Shown: positions 18,544-28,423, counted from the stretch's first letter. The stretch is DNA of 64,000 bases from Pseudoalteromonas sp. FUC4 (GCF_008370255.1 NZ_SEUI01000003.1:479411-543410), one strand, 5' to 3'. Notes: generated by a model not told the origin, from the letters alone. Program-made: numbers and translations.

Positions 18544-18565
18544 AAGCGTGGTTTAAACCACGCTT
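18544..18565. terminator. Bidirectional terminator of thiI and the panE-like gene
   Basis: Perfect palindrome with arms AAGCGTGGTTT and AAACCACGCTT followed by a run of eight T on the plus strand. It starts 31 bases after the thiI stop, and the stop codon of the minus-strand gene lies inside it. Confidence 0.88.
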
Positions 18566-19455
18566 TTTTTTGCCTCAATTTTAGCAAGTAGCTCATTATT
18601 ATAAGGTGTTTTAATATTATAAAGTTTGCCTTGCTGACGAATATACCCACAAATAGCTGCAATTTCGGTCGTTCTGTTATGAACAACATCTTGCTGCATA
18701 GATGAGTAATTATCGCAGGTTAGCTCCATTATTTTATAAGCGGTGTTTAATGCTTTAATTAATGGGATATCAAGCCCTTGAGCTTTTGCTATATTACATG
18801 CCTCATTCAGTGCGCTAAAAATTATTGCGTTATATTTAGGTGAGCGTAGCTCACCATTTTTAACATTGTTTAAGGCACTAAGAGGGTTAATAGCAATGTT
18901 TACAAGCAGCTTCTCAAAGCGAAGCTGATGAATGTTATCAGTCCATTTAATGTTAGGTACTGCTTTTAAAGCCTCTGCGATAACTTCGTTATTTTGAAGT
19001 GTGAGGCTATTACAACCGCCAACCACACTTTGTCCTTCGCCTGTATGTTGCACAATATACTGGTTAGATTTATACCCTGCCATGCTAGTGGTTAGAAAGT
19101 AGAGTGCTTGGGTGCTATTAAGCTGATCATTTATCTCGTCAACATTACCCATCCCATTATGCGAAAGAACGACAGAGCAACCTTTAGGTAAAAAAGTTTT
19201 TACTTGAGCAAAGGCATCGGGTACCTGAAAGGCTTTAACCGTAAATAATACAAGGTCAAATTCGTTGTTTTTATTTAGCTGATTTAAAGAAATAAACTGT
19301 GCGTTAATTTTTTTAGACGCATTATTACCACGGCTATAAAAACGTGTGTTCGTAGAGGCTTTACGAGTTAATACCGTTACATGATTTGATGCGCTTAAAA
19401 AGTGGCTCAGTAATAAGCCTATAGCGCCATCACCAACAATTAAAATATTAGCCAT
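18553..19455 (-). CDS. panE: 2-dehydropantoate 2-reductase (ketopantoate reductase) family
   Basis: 300 residues of the ApbA/PanE family, which reduces ketopantoate to pantoate with NADPH on the way to coenzyme A. Residues 1-30 show the Rossmann motif GDGAIGLLL; the middle has KAFQVPDAFAQ and SHNGMGNVDE and the C-terminal part has EKLLVNIAINPLSALNNVKNG with the conserved Lys and Asn. It overlaps the VanZ-like gene by 8 bases. The family contains paralogues of unknown substrate, so the symbol is probable rather than certain. Confidence 0.85.
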   Translation of the reverse strand: MANILIVGDGAIGLLLSHFLSASNHVTVLTRKASTNTRFYSRGNNASKKINAQFISLNQLNKNNEFDLVLFTVKAFQVPDAFAQVKTFLPKGCSVVLSHNGMGNVDEINDQLNSTQALYFLTTSMAGYKSNQYIVQHTGEGQSVVGGCNSLTLQNNEVIAEALKAVPNIKWTDNIHQLRFEKLLVNIAINPLSALNNVKNGELRSPKYNAIIFSALNEACNIAKAQGLDIPLIKALNTAYKIMELTCDNYSSMQQDVVHNRTTEIAAICGYIRQQGKLYNIKTPYNNELLAKIEAKKSVV

Positions 19456-19801
19456 ATGGGTTCTTTTTTCGAGGAGTAAAAATAACTCTAATTAAAAAGT
19501 AGCTAGCAGCACCAGCAAAGTCAGCAAAAAAATCACCTAGTGATGCTTGCCTATATGGAAGGGCGTCTTGCATTATTTCTATAGATGCACCGTATCCAGC
19601 CAATAGCATTATTTGTGCATACAAAGGCAGTTTAAACGCTTTATCCATTATGATAGCTAGTACGAAAAAAATCCCGAAATGGGCGACTTTATCAACATGG
19701 GGGAATAAATTAACAACTCCGCCTTTTATTTCCTTGGCAAATAAAAGGGTAAAAGCCACTATGCTGATTAAAAAAATTGCTTGATAAACACGCCTTGTCA
19801 C
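19448..19801 (-). CDS. VanZ-like membrane protein
   Basis: 117 residues with four hydrophobic segments and the VDKVAHFGIFFVLAI motif typical of VanZ-like proteins. GTG start at 19801 (MTRRVYQAIFLISIV). The 3' end overlaps the panE-like gene by 8 bases, so the two are co-transcribed. The biochemical role of VanZ-like proteins outside glycopeptide resistance is unknown; nothing here points to antibiotic resistance. Confidence 0.8.
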   Translation of the reverse strand: MTRRVYQAIFLISIVAFTLLFAKEIKGGVVNLFPHVDKVAHFGIFFVLAIIMDKAFKLPLYAQIMLLAGYGASIEIMQDALPYRQASLGDFFADFAGAASYFLIRVIFTPRKKNPYG

Positions 19802-19952
19802 GATAAATCCTAAAATCGCTTAAAAAAGAGTCGCAAGTATATCAAACTAAATTAGTATCGCACCTGAACAGCATGCAGAAAAGTGTAAAGATTTATAATT
19901 TTAGCGTTATAATTGCCGCATAAAATTAAGATTAAATAGTTAGGAGAAACCA

Positions 19953-20435
19953 ATGCCTTCATTTGATATTGTATCTGAAGTAGAAATGAACGAAGCTAAA
20001 AACGCGGTTGATAACGCAAATCGCGAGTTAGAAACGCGCTTTGACTTTAGAGGCGTAGACGCTTCAATCGAATTAAACGACAAAACAATTAAACTAAAAG
20101 CAGAAGCTGATTCACAAGTTATGCAATTGTTTGATATTTTAGCCAGTAAAATATCTAAGCGCGGTATGGATGTAGCGAGTTTAGAGCTGCAAGATATTAC
20201 GCGTGCAGGCAAAAATGTTTTTCGTAACGTTGGCCTTAAACAAGGTATTGAAAAAGACATGGCTAAAAAAGTAGTTAAAGCCATTAAAGATTCTAAAGTA
20301 AAAGTACAAGCCGCTATTCAAGGTGAAGAAGTACGTGTTACAGGTAAAAAGCGTGACGACCTACAAGAAGCTATGCAGGTAGTGCGCAGCGCTGATTTAG
20401 GCCAGCCTTTTCAGTTTAAAAACTTCCGCGATTAA
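19953..20435 (+). CDS. yajQ: YajQ-family nucleotide/c-di-GMP binding protein
   Basis: 160 residues, the usual YajQ length, with the hallmark start [22 protein letters not shown] and the end [13 protein letters not shown]. Two ferredoxin-like domains. Members of this family bind c-di-GMP in Xanthomonas and Pseudomonas and act on transcription factors; older work reports RNA/GTP binding. Good ribosome-binding site (AGGAG). Probably monocistronic with its own terminator. Confidence 0.94.
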   Translation: MPSFDIVSEVEMNEAKNAVDNANRELETRFDFRGVDASIELNDKTIKLKAEADSQVMQLFDILASKISKRGMDVASLELQDITRAGKNVFRNVGLKQGIEKDMAKKVVKAIKDSKVKVQAAIQGEEVRVTGKKRDDLQEAMQVVRSADLGQPFQFKNFRD

Positions 20436-20471
20436 TTATTTATAGTACGGCTAGTTATAAATGATACATCT

Positions 20472-20505
20472 TCAACCTGCGCTTAATAATTTAAGCCCAG
20501 GTTGA
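20472..20505 (+). terminator. Terminator after yajQ
   Basis: Arms TCAACCTGcGCTTAA and TTAAGCcCAGGTTGA with a C-C mismatch, followed by GTTATTTTTAAG. It lies 37 bases after the yajQ stop. Confidence 0.75.
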
Positions 20506-20609
20506 GTTATTTTTAAGCGCTGTTAGCACCCTTAATAAATCAAGCTATGTTTAATAATTAACCTACTATACTTATGCTCTTATTGAATATTTTTGTTTTA
20601 GGTGTATTA

Positions 20610-21401
20610 ATGAATCGCTACCAACTTTTAGTTTTTATTACTTTTGTATTTTTTAGTAGCTCAAGCACAAGTAAAGCAATAGATATAAATGTATTAGTAG
20701 AAGATGGTTATTTTCCTATAGTCATTAATGCCCAAAAACAGCAGGGTTTAGCCCCTGAGTTTATTAAAGTATTAAACAATACCCAAAATGAATATAACTT
20801 TATACTCAATTCATTACCTGTAAAAAGGTTGACCAAATCAGTAGAGCAAAACAGATTTGATGTTTTATTTTTAATGGCGCAGCAATGGATCCCTCTATCA
20901 GCGCGAGAAAATATTACCCAAAGCAAATTTTATGTTATTACTAAAAATGAATTATATGCACTTAAAGAAAACGCCAAAGATCAAACCTACTTTGATGACT
21001 TACAATCGTTAACTAAAGCCGGTGTACTTGGTTACTCTTATCACTTTGCAGGGTTTAATACCGACGCGTATTACTTAAGCGAAGAGCATAATGTTAGCCT
21101 CACAGTTGATGAGTTCAATGTAGTAAAAATGCTGTTATTGCAGCGCTCAGATGTCGGTGTTTTAAATAATATTGCTTATCAATATTTTAAAAATAAAAAA
21201 ATATTCGATATGAGCTTGCTATATAAAAGCGAAAAACCAGACGCCGTGTTCGACACTCACTTTTTAGTAAGCCCTAAGCAAAGCAAAATATCTGCACCTA
21301 AAATAGATTCAATTCTTAACTCAGCAGCTACAAAGCCCCATATTATAAAGTTACTAAATAAATACTCAGCACCATATAGCTTTGAAAATACATCAGAGTA
21401 A
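20610..21401 (+). CDS. Periplasmic substrate-binding protein, family 3 type
   Basis: 263 residues from the ATG at 20610 (MNRYQLLVFITFVFF), chosen because AGGTG lies 6 bases before it and it gives a clean signal peptide of about 26 residues ending in STSKA. An in-frame ATG at 20574 would add 12 residues. The mature part has the look of a family-3 (amino-acid type) binding protein: GYFPIVINAQKQQGLAPEFIK, a central DDLQSLTKAGVLGYSY segment and LLLQRSDVGVLNN. No permease gene is adjacent, as is common for such solitary proteins in Alteromonadales. The ligand is unknown. Confidence 0.7.
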   Translation: MNRYQLLVFITFVFFSSSSTSKAIDINVLVEDGYFPIVINAQKQQGLAPEFIKVLNNTQNEYNFILNSLPVKRLTKSVEQNRFDVLFLMAQQWIPLSARENITQSKFYVITKNELYALKENAKDQTYFDDLQSLTKAGVLGYSYHFAGFNTDAYYLSEEHNVSLTVDEFNVVKMLLLQRSDVGVLNNIAYQYFKNKKIFDMSLLYKSEKPDAVFDTHFLVSPKQSKISAPKIDSILNSAATKPHIIKLLNKYSAPYSFENTSE

Positions 21402-21427
21402 TTAGATTTTAGCTGTATAGACGTCCG

Positions 21428-21456
21428 TTGACATTTGTAAACAAAGTACTCACAAT
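21428..21456 (+). promoter_or_regulatory. Sigma-70 promoter of the btuB riboswitch
   Basis: Consensus -35 TTGACA at 21428-21433, a 17-base spacer and -10 CACAAT at 21451-21456. Transcription would begin just before the riboswitch. Confidence 0.7.
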
Positions 21457-21467
21457 AGCCGCATATT

Positions 21468-21645
21468 TTTAAGGTGCTTGCTTAGTGCTCATGCATTGGT
21501 TTTAAGGTATTGAAACTAACGGCAAGATAATCGGGAAGTTGGTGCGTATTTATGACAAAAGCAATCCCAACACTGCCCCCGCAACGGTAAAGTATTAGCA
21601 CTGTTTTAAAGGTGTTTGCTGAGTCCGGAGACCGGCCTTAAAGTA
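21468..21645 (+). ncRNA. Cobalamin (AdoCbl) riboswitch upstream of btuB
   Basis: The invariant core of the cobalamin class is plain: CTGCCCCCGCAACGGTAA at about 21573-21590 and the B12-box end GAGTCCGGAGACCGGCC at about 21620-21636. The 5' part (AAGGTGCTTG, and GGGAAGTTGGTG at 21533-21544) also fits. With cobalamin bound, such RNAs hide the ribosome-binding site or terminate, so btuB should be expressed only when B12 is scarce. Boundaries are approximate, about 50 bases before the btuB start. Confidence 0.9.
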
Positions 21646-21695
21646 ATCTTACTTACTTACTTAAATCTTTGCGGTGGGCAAAGATAGGGACCATC

Positions 21696-23525
21696 ATGTT
21701 AAATAAAACAACACTAGGCGTTGCAATTACTGCTGCGCTTTCATTTTCTGTGTCTGCTGCAGATAATTCAATCGAAAAAATAACTGTTACTGCTAATAAA
21801 TTTGAGCAATCAATTAATGATGTTTTAGCAAGCGTAAATGTTATTGACCGCAGCGAAATAGATGCAAGCAACGTGCGTGACTTACCAGCGCTATTAAGCA
21901 AACAAGTTGGCTTTCAAATTAATCCTAACGGCGGCTTTGGCCAAAATTCTGGCGTATCTTTACGTGGTACGGGTTCTGGCGATACGTTAATTTTAATCGA
22001 TGGCGTACGGACGGGTTCGGCAACGCTTGGTCAAAAAGCGCTAAGTAATGTTCCTTTAAATAGTATTGAGCGTATCGAAATTATTAAAGGCTCACGTGCT
22101 GCTGTTTATGGCTCAGATGCTCTTGCGGGTGTTATTAATATTATTACGCGTGAAGCTGATAATTTATCTTTAGATGCTACTTTTGGCTCAGACGCATACC
22201 AAAACTATCAAGTTGCGGGCTCTGTTAAATCGGCTGAGGTAACCACCGCTTTTAATGCGGGTTATGAAAAAACAGATGGCTTTGACGCATTGCAAGGTGC
22301 GGCACCCGATGAAGATGGCTATGAAAATAAAAACCTTGGTTTTAAAGTAAATTACTCCGACGCACATTACGGCGACTTTAAGTTACTAGGTCAATACAGC
22401 GAAGGTTACGTAGATTACGATAGTCGCTTTAGCCCAGCCACAAGCACTGTGGAAACTAGTGATTTTAAAAATTATCAGCTTTCTGCTGGTTGGAATAAAA
22501 ACTACATTAGTCAATCACACAGTATTGATATTGCTATTTCAACAGATGATTCACACGATACTTCAGCATTTGGCGAAAATGATTTTATAACTAAACGTGT
22601 GCAATTGGATTATAACGGTCAGTATAATTTATCAGAAGTACTTAATATTAGTGGCGGTGTTAACTGGTACAATGATGATGTAAGCCACAGCTCAACACAA
22701 TATGATGTACAAGAGCGTGATGTGTTAGCTGTATTTATTGGTGCATATTACAACGCTGAGAAAGTGTTAGCTAATTTAACTATACGCCAAGATGATGATG
22801 AGCAATTTGGTGACGAAACGACTTACACTGCGGCAGCCGGCTATCACTTATCTGAAGATGCAACCTTTAGAGTAAGTCAAAGTACTGGTTTTAAAGCGCC
22901 TACCTTTAACGATTTATATTTTCCAGCCTTTCCAGGTTTTCCACCTTCATCTAACCCTGATTTAGAGCCTGAAAAATCATTAAATCGAGAGATTGGATTA
23001 AATGTAGATTTTGATGTAGCAAGTGTTGACGTTGCTATTTTTAGAAATGATATTGAGGATAAAATTTCTTTAGACACTAATTTCTTTCCTATTAACTTAA
23101 ACGAAGCGCGCTATGAAGGGGTTGAGTTTAGCCTTTCTCAGCAGTTTTTTGGTTTTGATAGCAACCTCAACTTTGCTTACTTAAGCGCTGAAGACGAAGA
23201 AACGGGAGCAGAGTTGCGTAATGTTGCTAAACGTACTTTTAACTGGGAACTTGCAAAACAGTTTGGTGCTTTTGATGCAAGCTTAGACATGCAATACCGT
23301 AGTGACCGCCAAGGTGCTGTGACACGTTTAGGTTCTTACACACTTTGGAACTTAGCGGGTAATTACCAAGTAAATGAGCACATTGAAGTATCACTTCGTG
23401 TAGAAAATTTATTTGATAAAGAATACAACGCGGTTGATTCAAATGCTGATTTTACAACGGGTGAAGTGTATTACTACAACACACCAGAGCGTCGCTTTTT
23501 TGCAGGCGCAAGCTACCAGTTTTAG
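21696..23525 (+). CDS. btuB: TonB-dependent vitamin B12 outer-membrane receptor
   Basis: 609 residues from the ATG at 21696, which has AGGGA five bases upstream; the earlier in-frame ATG at 21669 would add nine residues before the signal peptide. Signal peptide 1-21 (ending SVSAA), TonB box EKITVTANK, plug domain with LRGTGSGDTLILIDGVR and GSRAAVYGSDALAGVINI, then a beta-barrel ending in ASYQF with the terminal aromatic residue of outer-membrane proteins. The B12 riboswitch in front makes cobalamin the expected ligand. No btuCDF genes in the window. Confidence 0.93.
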   Translation: MLNKTTLGVAITAALSFSVSAADNSIEKITVTANKFEQSINDVLASVNVIDRSEIDASNVRDLPALLSKQVGFQINPNGGFGQNSGVSLRGTGSGDTLILIDGVRTGSATLGQKALSNVPLNSIERIEIIKGSRAAVYGSDALAGVINIITREADNLSLDATFGSDAYQNYQVAGSVKSAEVTTAFNAGYEKTDGFDALQGAAPDEDGYENKNLGFKVNYSDAHYGDFKLLGQYSEGYVDYDSRFSPATSTVETSDFKNYQLSAGWNKNYISQSHSIDIAISTDDSHDTSAFGENDFITKRVQLDYNGQYNLSEVLNISGGVNWYNDDVSHSSTQYDVQERDVLAVFIGAYYNAEKVLANLTIRQDDDEQFGDETTYTAAAGYHLSEDATFRVSQSTGFKAPTFNDLYFPAFPGFPPSSNPDLEPEKSLNREIGLNVDFDVASVDVAIFRNDIEDKISLDTNFFPINLNEARYEGVEFSLSQQFFGFDSNLNFAYLSAEDEETGAELRNVAKRTFNWELAKQFGAFDASLDMQYRSDRQGAVTRLGSYTLWNLAGNYQVNEHIEVSLRVENLFDKEYNAVDSNADFTTGEVYYYNTPERRFFAGASYQF

Positions 23526-23536
23526 TTGTCTTTAAT

Positions 23537-23560
23537 AACCTTTGTAGTTAAAGGTTTTTT
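23537..23560 (+). terminator. Intrinsic terminator of btuB
   Basis: Arms AACCTTT (23537-23543) and AAAGGTT (23550-23556), loop GTAGTT, then T-run to 23560; 11 bases after the stop. Confidence 0.8.
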
Positions 23561-23578
23561 AAGTTGAGCTGAAAATCC

Positions 23579-23605
23579 AAAAGCCCGATTTAAATCGGGC
23601 TTTTT
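23579..23605. terminator. Second, bidirectional terminator between btuB and msrA
   Basis: Arms AAAGCCCGATTT and AAATCGGGCTTTTT form a near-perfect palindrome between convergent genes; serves msrA on the minus strand and backs up the btuB terminator. Confidence 0.82.
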
Positions 23606-23637
23606 AATGTGTAGCTAAATTTAACTACTTAAATTAG

Positions 23638-24174
23638 CTACTCAGTTAAAAACTCTTTAAATACGGTTTCAAACTTGTGTAATTTAGGTGCTATTAAAAT
23701 ACTACAGTAACCTTGTTGTGGGTTTTCGTTGTAGTAATCTTGATGATAATGCTCTGCTGGGTAATACGTTGTAGCTGGGCTAACCTCTGTCACTATTGGC
23801 TCGCTAACGTGGTTTTGTAATTGGGCTATCATTTCATTTGTTTGCTTTAATTGCGCGTCATCATGGTAATAAATAACGCTTCTGTATTGCGAGCCTATAT
23901 CGTTACCTTGGCGATTTAATTGCGTTGCATCATGCAAAGTAAAAAACATTGCTAAAAGTATTTCAAAGCTCACTATAGCGCTGTCAAATTCAATCTTAAC
24001 AACTTCTGCATGCCCGGTAGTGCCTGTACAAACTGATTGGTAGGTCGGCGTGTTTGTTTCGCCGCCAGTGTAACCAGAGCTTACGTTTAATACGCCATTT
24101 ACACGTCTAAATGCAGCATCTATACACCAAAAACAGCCGCCACCAAATGTTGCTACTTGCTTTGCTGAGCTCAT
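23638..24174 (-). CDS. msrA: Peptide methionine sulfoxide reductase A
   Basis: Reduces methionine-S-sulfoxide in proteins, cytosolic. 178 residues. Catalytic motif GGGCFWCIDAAF near the N-terminus, SSGYTGGETNTPTYQSV, and the conserved YHQDYYNENP. Only one Cys besides the catalytic one is seen near the end (GYCSI), which may serve as the resolving cysteine. Single gene. Confidence 0.95.
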   Translation of the reverse strand: MSSAKQVATFGGGCFWCIDAAFRRVNGVLNVSSGYTGGETNTPTYQSVCTGTTGHAEVVKIEFDSAIVSFEILLAMFFTLHDATQLNRQGNDIGSQYRSVIYYHDDAQLKQTNEMIAQLQNHVSEPIVTEVSPATTYYPAEHYHQDYYNENPQQGYCSILIAPKLHKFETVFKEFLTE

Positions 24175-24259
24175 AAATTATTCCTAAATGTGTATGGAGT
24201 TTAAAGGCGAGCATAAAATGAATGCACCGTAACAACAAGGTTACGGCGCAATTAAGCGG

Positions 24260-27200
24260 TTAGATCTCTTCTAAAGGTTTATCTTGTGCTTGTTTATTAA
24301 GCTTTTGTTGTAAAAACTCAGGTGACTGTGTATTTCGCGATAGAGCATAATACGCCGCAGGTACAACAAAAAGAGTCAGCAAGGTAGAGACTATAACGCC
24401 TGTAAATACAACTACACCAATTACCATTCGGCTTTCAGCACCTGGACCTGAGGCAAATACCAAAGGTACTGAACTCATAACTGTTGTTAGCGAGGTCATT
24501 ATTATTGGGCGAAGGCGCTGGGTAGCAGCTTGTAATATTGCTTCACTAAACTCTACGCCTTTATCACGTAATTGGTTAGTAAACTCTACAATTAAAATAC
24601 CATTTTTAGCACTTAAACCTATGAGCATAACAATACCTATTTGGCTGTAAATATTGAGCGTGAGGCCTGTAGACCATAAACCAAACATAGCGCCCATTAA
24701 GCCAAGTGGTACAGTAAGCATAATTACAAACGGGTGCATAAAGCTTTCAAACTGTGCAGCAAGCACCAAGAAAGTAACGGTTAGTGCAAGTATAAATACG
24801 TAGGTCATCGCTGATGCGCCTTCGTAATAAAGCTGCGATTCACCTTTGTAATCTACTGCGCCATCTATATCGTTTTCCTGCGCGGCTACTTCGTTTAAAA
24901 AGTTAAGCGCTTGCTCAAGTGTGTAACCGTCAGCTAAGTTGGCGCTTAATGTAATTGCGCGCATACGGTTATATCGGTTTAAGCGCGATGCGGTTGCTTC
25001 CTCTTTTAAGCTGATAAGGCTATCAAGTGGGACTAGTTCACCACTGCGTGATTTAAGGTATATATTTGAAATGTCAGTAGGATTAGCAAAGTCTTCTTTA
25101 GTCCCTTTTAAAATCACATCGTATTCTTCACCGCGGTCAATAAAGGTCGTAACACGGCGCTGGCCCAACATTGTTTCAAGGGTTGTGCCTACATCAGACA
25201 CCGATACACCTAAATCAGCGGCTTTGTTTTTATCTATGCTCACTAAAAACTGTGGGAAGGTTTCTTTATAATCGTGGTCGATTCTGACAAGGCCAGGGTT
25301 TTGTTCGGCACGTTTTATTATGCGGTCGCGCCAATTAGCTAGCTGTGCGTAATCGTTACCTTGTAATACAAACTCAATAGGGCGAGACGAGCCACCACCG
25401 CCAATACCACGGCGCATAATGGCAAATGCACGAACATCGGTAACTTCTTGCATTTTACCGCTTATTTCGTCCATTACCTCCCATGTTGAGCGCTTGCGCT
25501 TATCCCAATCTGCCATACCTACAATTGCAACGCCGCCACTACCGCCCCAACCAGGAACTCGAACAAGTACACGACTTAGCTCACCTGCTTCAGAATAGGG
25601 CATTAAACGCTCTTCAATTTTAGCCATATTAGCAGCGTTATTTTCATAACTTGCGCCTTCAGGGCCGCTCATCATGATAAAAAACGTACCACGGTCTTCT
25701 TTTGGTGTTAGCTCAGAAGGAACTTGTAAAAACAGCGAGTAACTAACAAAACCAGCTAATAATAAGCTAACCATTAAACCCCATTTACGAGTTATGTTAG
25801 TTGAGAGTGAGTTACGGTAACTTACTTCAATTTTAGTAAATTGACGATCCATCCATTGGCTAAACTTATTTGGTTTGTCTGATACTTTAAGTACTTTAGA
25901 GCACAGTGCTGGTGCTAGTGTAAGTGCGGTAACACTTGAGAAAAATACAGCAGCACTTACCGCCATAGCAAATTCAGTAAATAATGCGCCTATACGACCA
26001 TCCATAAATACCAGTGGTACAAATACAGATATAAGCACAAGAGTAGTTGCTATTATGGCAAAACCAACTTCACGCGCGCCCCTAAATGCAGCTAGTAACG
26101 GTGGCTCGCCCAGTTCAATACGACGGTGAATGTTTTCAAGCATTACAATGGCATCATCTACTACTAAACCAATGGCAAGAACTAATGCAAGTAACGTTAG
26201 TAAGTTGATTGAGTAGCCCATTGCTAATAAAAACATAAAGCTACCAACCAGTGCGACCGGTACTGTTACTGCCGGAATAAGCGTTGCTCTTATGCTGCCC
26301 AAAAACAAAAATATAACGAGTACGACTAAACCCATAGAGATGGCAAGTGTGCTGTAAACCTCATTAATTGACTCTTTAATGAATACAGACGAATCGTAGC
26401 TATCTTGAATTGTGGTGCCTTCAGGTAAATTGCGTTTGATTTTTTCAAGTTCACTGCGGGCATTATCTACTACGGTAAGTGTGTTTGCTTTGGCTTGTTT
26501 GACAATTCCTAAGCCAATCATATTACGCCCGTTACCACGAAATAAGCTTTCGTCATCGGCAGCTTCTAATTGTACGTCGGCAACTTCACCTAAACGAACT
26601 AAGTAACCTTCTTCACCACGTTTAATTACTAGGTTTTTAAAATCGCGCTGATCTTTATAGCTGCGTGCGGTACGTACTGTAAAGTCACGGTCTATTGATT
26701 CTATTTCACCGGCAGGTAGCTCAACGTTTTCTGTACGAAGTGTATTTTCAATGTCGCTTGAGGTAATGCCGCGTGCAGCCATTGCTTGACGGTTTAGCCA
26801 AATTTTCATCGCGTATTGACGCTCACCACCAATACGCACATTCGATACGCCATCTACCACGGCTAAGCGGTCAACAATAAAGCGCTGCGCGTAATCAGAG
26901 AGCTGTAAGGAGTCCATTGTTTCGCTGTTTAATACAAACCATACGATAGGGCTTTCATCACTATTTGATTTAGATACTTCTGGTGGGCGTACTTGGTCTG
27001 GCAAGCTGTCTAATGCACGAGCCACGCGCTCACGTACATCGTTAGATGCAGCATCTATATCGCGGTTAATGTCAAACTCAATGGTAATGTTTGAACGCCC
27101 ATTACGACTTGATGAGTTAATACTTTTAATACCTTCAATACCCGATATACGGTTTTCTATTATTTGCGTTATTTTGGTTTCTATAATCTCAGCAGACGCG

Positions 27201-27358
27201 CCAGTGTACTCAGTACTTATATTTACAATAGGCGTTTCAATATCAGGGTATTCTCGAAGTGGTAGCATAGTAAAAGCAACCAAACCAAAAGTAAGCAGTA
27301 GTAAATTAATTACAATGGCAAAAACAGGGCGTTTAACGCTAGTATCAGTAATTTTCAC
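24260..27358 (-). CDS. RND efflux pump, inner-membrane permease (HAE-1 family)
   Basis: 1032 residues with the AcrB/MexB-type layout: TM1 at the start (VFAIVINLLLLTFGLVAF), periplasmic loop, a TM2-6 cluster with LRAT... and the proton-relay segment GLVVDDAIVMLENIHR (two adjacent Asp), second periplasmic loop, and TM7-12 with MLIGLSAKNGILIVEF. These are the key features of proton-driven multidrug or solvent exporters. It starts 3 bases after the adaptor stop, so the two genes form an operon. There is no outer-membrane channel gene here, so a TolC encoded elsewhere is expected. The export range cannot be told from sequence. Confidence 0.93.
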   Translation of the reverse strand: MKITDTSVKRPVFAIVINLLLLTFGLVAFTMLPLREYPDIETPIVNISTEYTGASAEIIETKITQIIENRISGIEGIKSINSSSRNGRSNITIEFDINRDIDAASNDVRERVARALDSLPDQVRPPEVSKSNSDESPIVWFVLNSETMDSLQLSDYAQRFIVDRLAVVDGVSNVRIGGERQYAMKIWLNRQAMAARGITSSDIENTLRTENVELPAGEIESIDRDFTVRTARSYKDQRDFKNLVIKRGEEGYLVRLGEVADVQLEAADDESLFRGNGRNMIGLGIVKQAKANTLTVVDNARSELEKIKRNLPEGTTIQDSYDSSVFIKESINEVYSTLAISMGLVVLVIFLFLGSIRATLIPAVTVPVALVGSFMFLLAMGYSINLLTLLALVLAIGLVVDDAIVMLENIHRRIELGEPPLLAAFRGAREVGFAIIATTLVLISVFVPLVFMDGRIGALFTEFAMAVSAAVFFSSVTALTLAPALCSKVLKVSDKPNKFSQWMDRQFTKIEVSYRNSLSTNITRKWGLMVSLLLAGFVSYSLFLQVPSELTPKEDRGTFFIMMSGPEGASYENNAANMAKIEERLMPYSEAGELSRVLVRVPGWGGSGGVAIVGMADWDKRKRSTWEVMDEISGKMQEVTDVRAFAIMRRGIGGGGSSRPIEFVLQGNDYAQLANWRDRIIKRAEQNPGLVRIDHDYKETFPQFLVSIDKNKAADLGVSVSDVGTTLETMLGQRRVTTFIDRGEEYDVILKGTKEDFANPTDISNIYLKSRSGELVPLDSLISLKEEATASRLNRYNRMRAITLSANLADGYTLEQALNFLNEVAAQENDIDGAVDYKGESQLYYEGASAMTYVFILALTVTFLVLAAQFESFMHPFVIMLTVPLGLMGAMFGLWSTGLTLNIYSQIGIVMLIGLSAKNGILIVEFTNQLRDKGVEFSEAILQAATQRLRPIIMTSLTTVMSSVPLVFASGPGAESRMVIGVVVFTGVIVSTLLTLFVVPAAYYALSRNTQSPEFLQQKLNKQAQDKPLEEI

Positions 27359-27361
27359 GTA

Positions 27362-28423
27362 TTACCCCTTTATGCTTACTTTGCTACCAGAGCGAATTTT
27401 AATTAGCCCTTCAGTAACAATTTGCTCACCATCAGTTAAGCCTTCGTCGATAGCAACCCAGCCATTATTTCTGCCAGCAACATGTACTTCTATTCTATTA
27501 GCTATTCCGTCTTGAATTTGAAAAACAAAGTGTTTGTCTTGTAAAGGGATAACAGCTTTTTCTGGTACCATTAAAGCTTGGTTGCTACTAAGCTCAAGCG
27601 CTGTATTAAGCAACATTCCAGGGCGAAGTAATCCTGATTTATTGGCAAAACTTGCAGTTACTTCAACACTGCGTGTTACTGAATCGATACGCGAGCTAAT
27701 ATGCGTGACTTTGCCAGTAAATGTTTGATCTGGGTAGGCATCATTTTGTGTAAGCACCTTCATACCCATATCCAATTGTGCTAAATATTTTTCAGGAACT
27801 TTAAAGTCAACTTTAATAATACTAATATCATCAAGTGTAGTGATTATTGTTGTATTACTTACGTAGGCACCTATTGATATTTCACGCTTACCTAAAAGGC
27901 CTGAAAATGGTGCACTAATAGTCATTTCGTTTAATTTAGTTTTAGCGCTTTCTAGTTGAGCCTCAGTTGCATCAACACGAGATAGCTGCTCTTCAAGTAA
28001 CGACTTTGCTGTTGATTGAGAACGTGAAAGTTCGGTTAAGCGGTCTAACTGACGTTGTTCTTCACGTAAATTAATACCAAGTTCTTTAACTGCAAGCTGT
28101 TCTTGTTGGCTTTGTAGCTGTACTAGTTTTTGTCCTTTACTGACTAGGTCGCCATCTTTAAAATATATATCGGTGACATAATCATTTTGTGCACTTTTTA
28201 TATAAATAGCTTGGTTTGCACGCGCGCTACCAATGGCTTCTATCATCACTGCGTTTTCCTGAGAGGTAACAGTATGAGCCATAACTTGGGTAGACATTTG
28301 TGATGAATCGGCTTGTTCGCCGTGGCTAGCGGGTAAATATAAATAAACGCTAAATATTAGAAGTAACGTAATAATAAATGGAAAAAAAGCTTTACCTGAT
28401 TGTCTTGAGTACATCGTTTTCAT
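27362..28423 (-). CDS. RND efflux periplasmic adaptor (membrane fusion protein)
   Basis: 353 residues. Membrane anchor at about residues 13-30 with no lipobox cysteine, then an HlyD-like lipoyl/coiled-coil region (QLAVKELGINLREEQRQL through ESAKTKL) and barrel with SAPFSGLLGKREISIGAYV and RPGMLLNTALEL. Links the inner-membrane pump to the outer-membrane channel. First gene of the two-gene operon; no regulator is adjacent. Confidence 0.92.
   Translation of the reverse strand: MKTMYSRQSGKAFFPFIITLLLIFSVYLYLPASHGEQADSSQMSTQVMAHTVTSQENAVMIEAIGSARANQAIYIKSAQNDYVTDIYFKDGDLVSKGQKLVQLQSQQEQLAVKELGINLREEQRQLDRLTELSRSQSTAKSLLEEQLSRVDATEAQLESAKTKLNEMTISAPFSGLLGKREISIGAYVSNTTIITTLDDISIIKVDFKVPEKYLAQLDMGMKVLTQNDAYPDQTFTGKVTHISSRIDSVTRSVEVTASFANKSGLLRPGMLLNTALELSSNQALMVPEKAVIPLQDKHFVFQIQDGIANRIEVHVAGRNNGWVAIDEGLTDGEQIVTEGLIKIRSGSKVSIKG

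Noticed and set aside
19448..19801. VanZ-like protein as glycopeptide resistance
   Set aside because: No other van genes; VanZ-like proteins are widespread in Gram-negative bacteria without that role.
27069..27515. 148-residue plus-strand ORF across the RND genes
   Set aside because: Shadow of the conserved permease and adaptor; no start signals.
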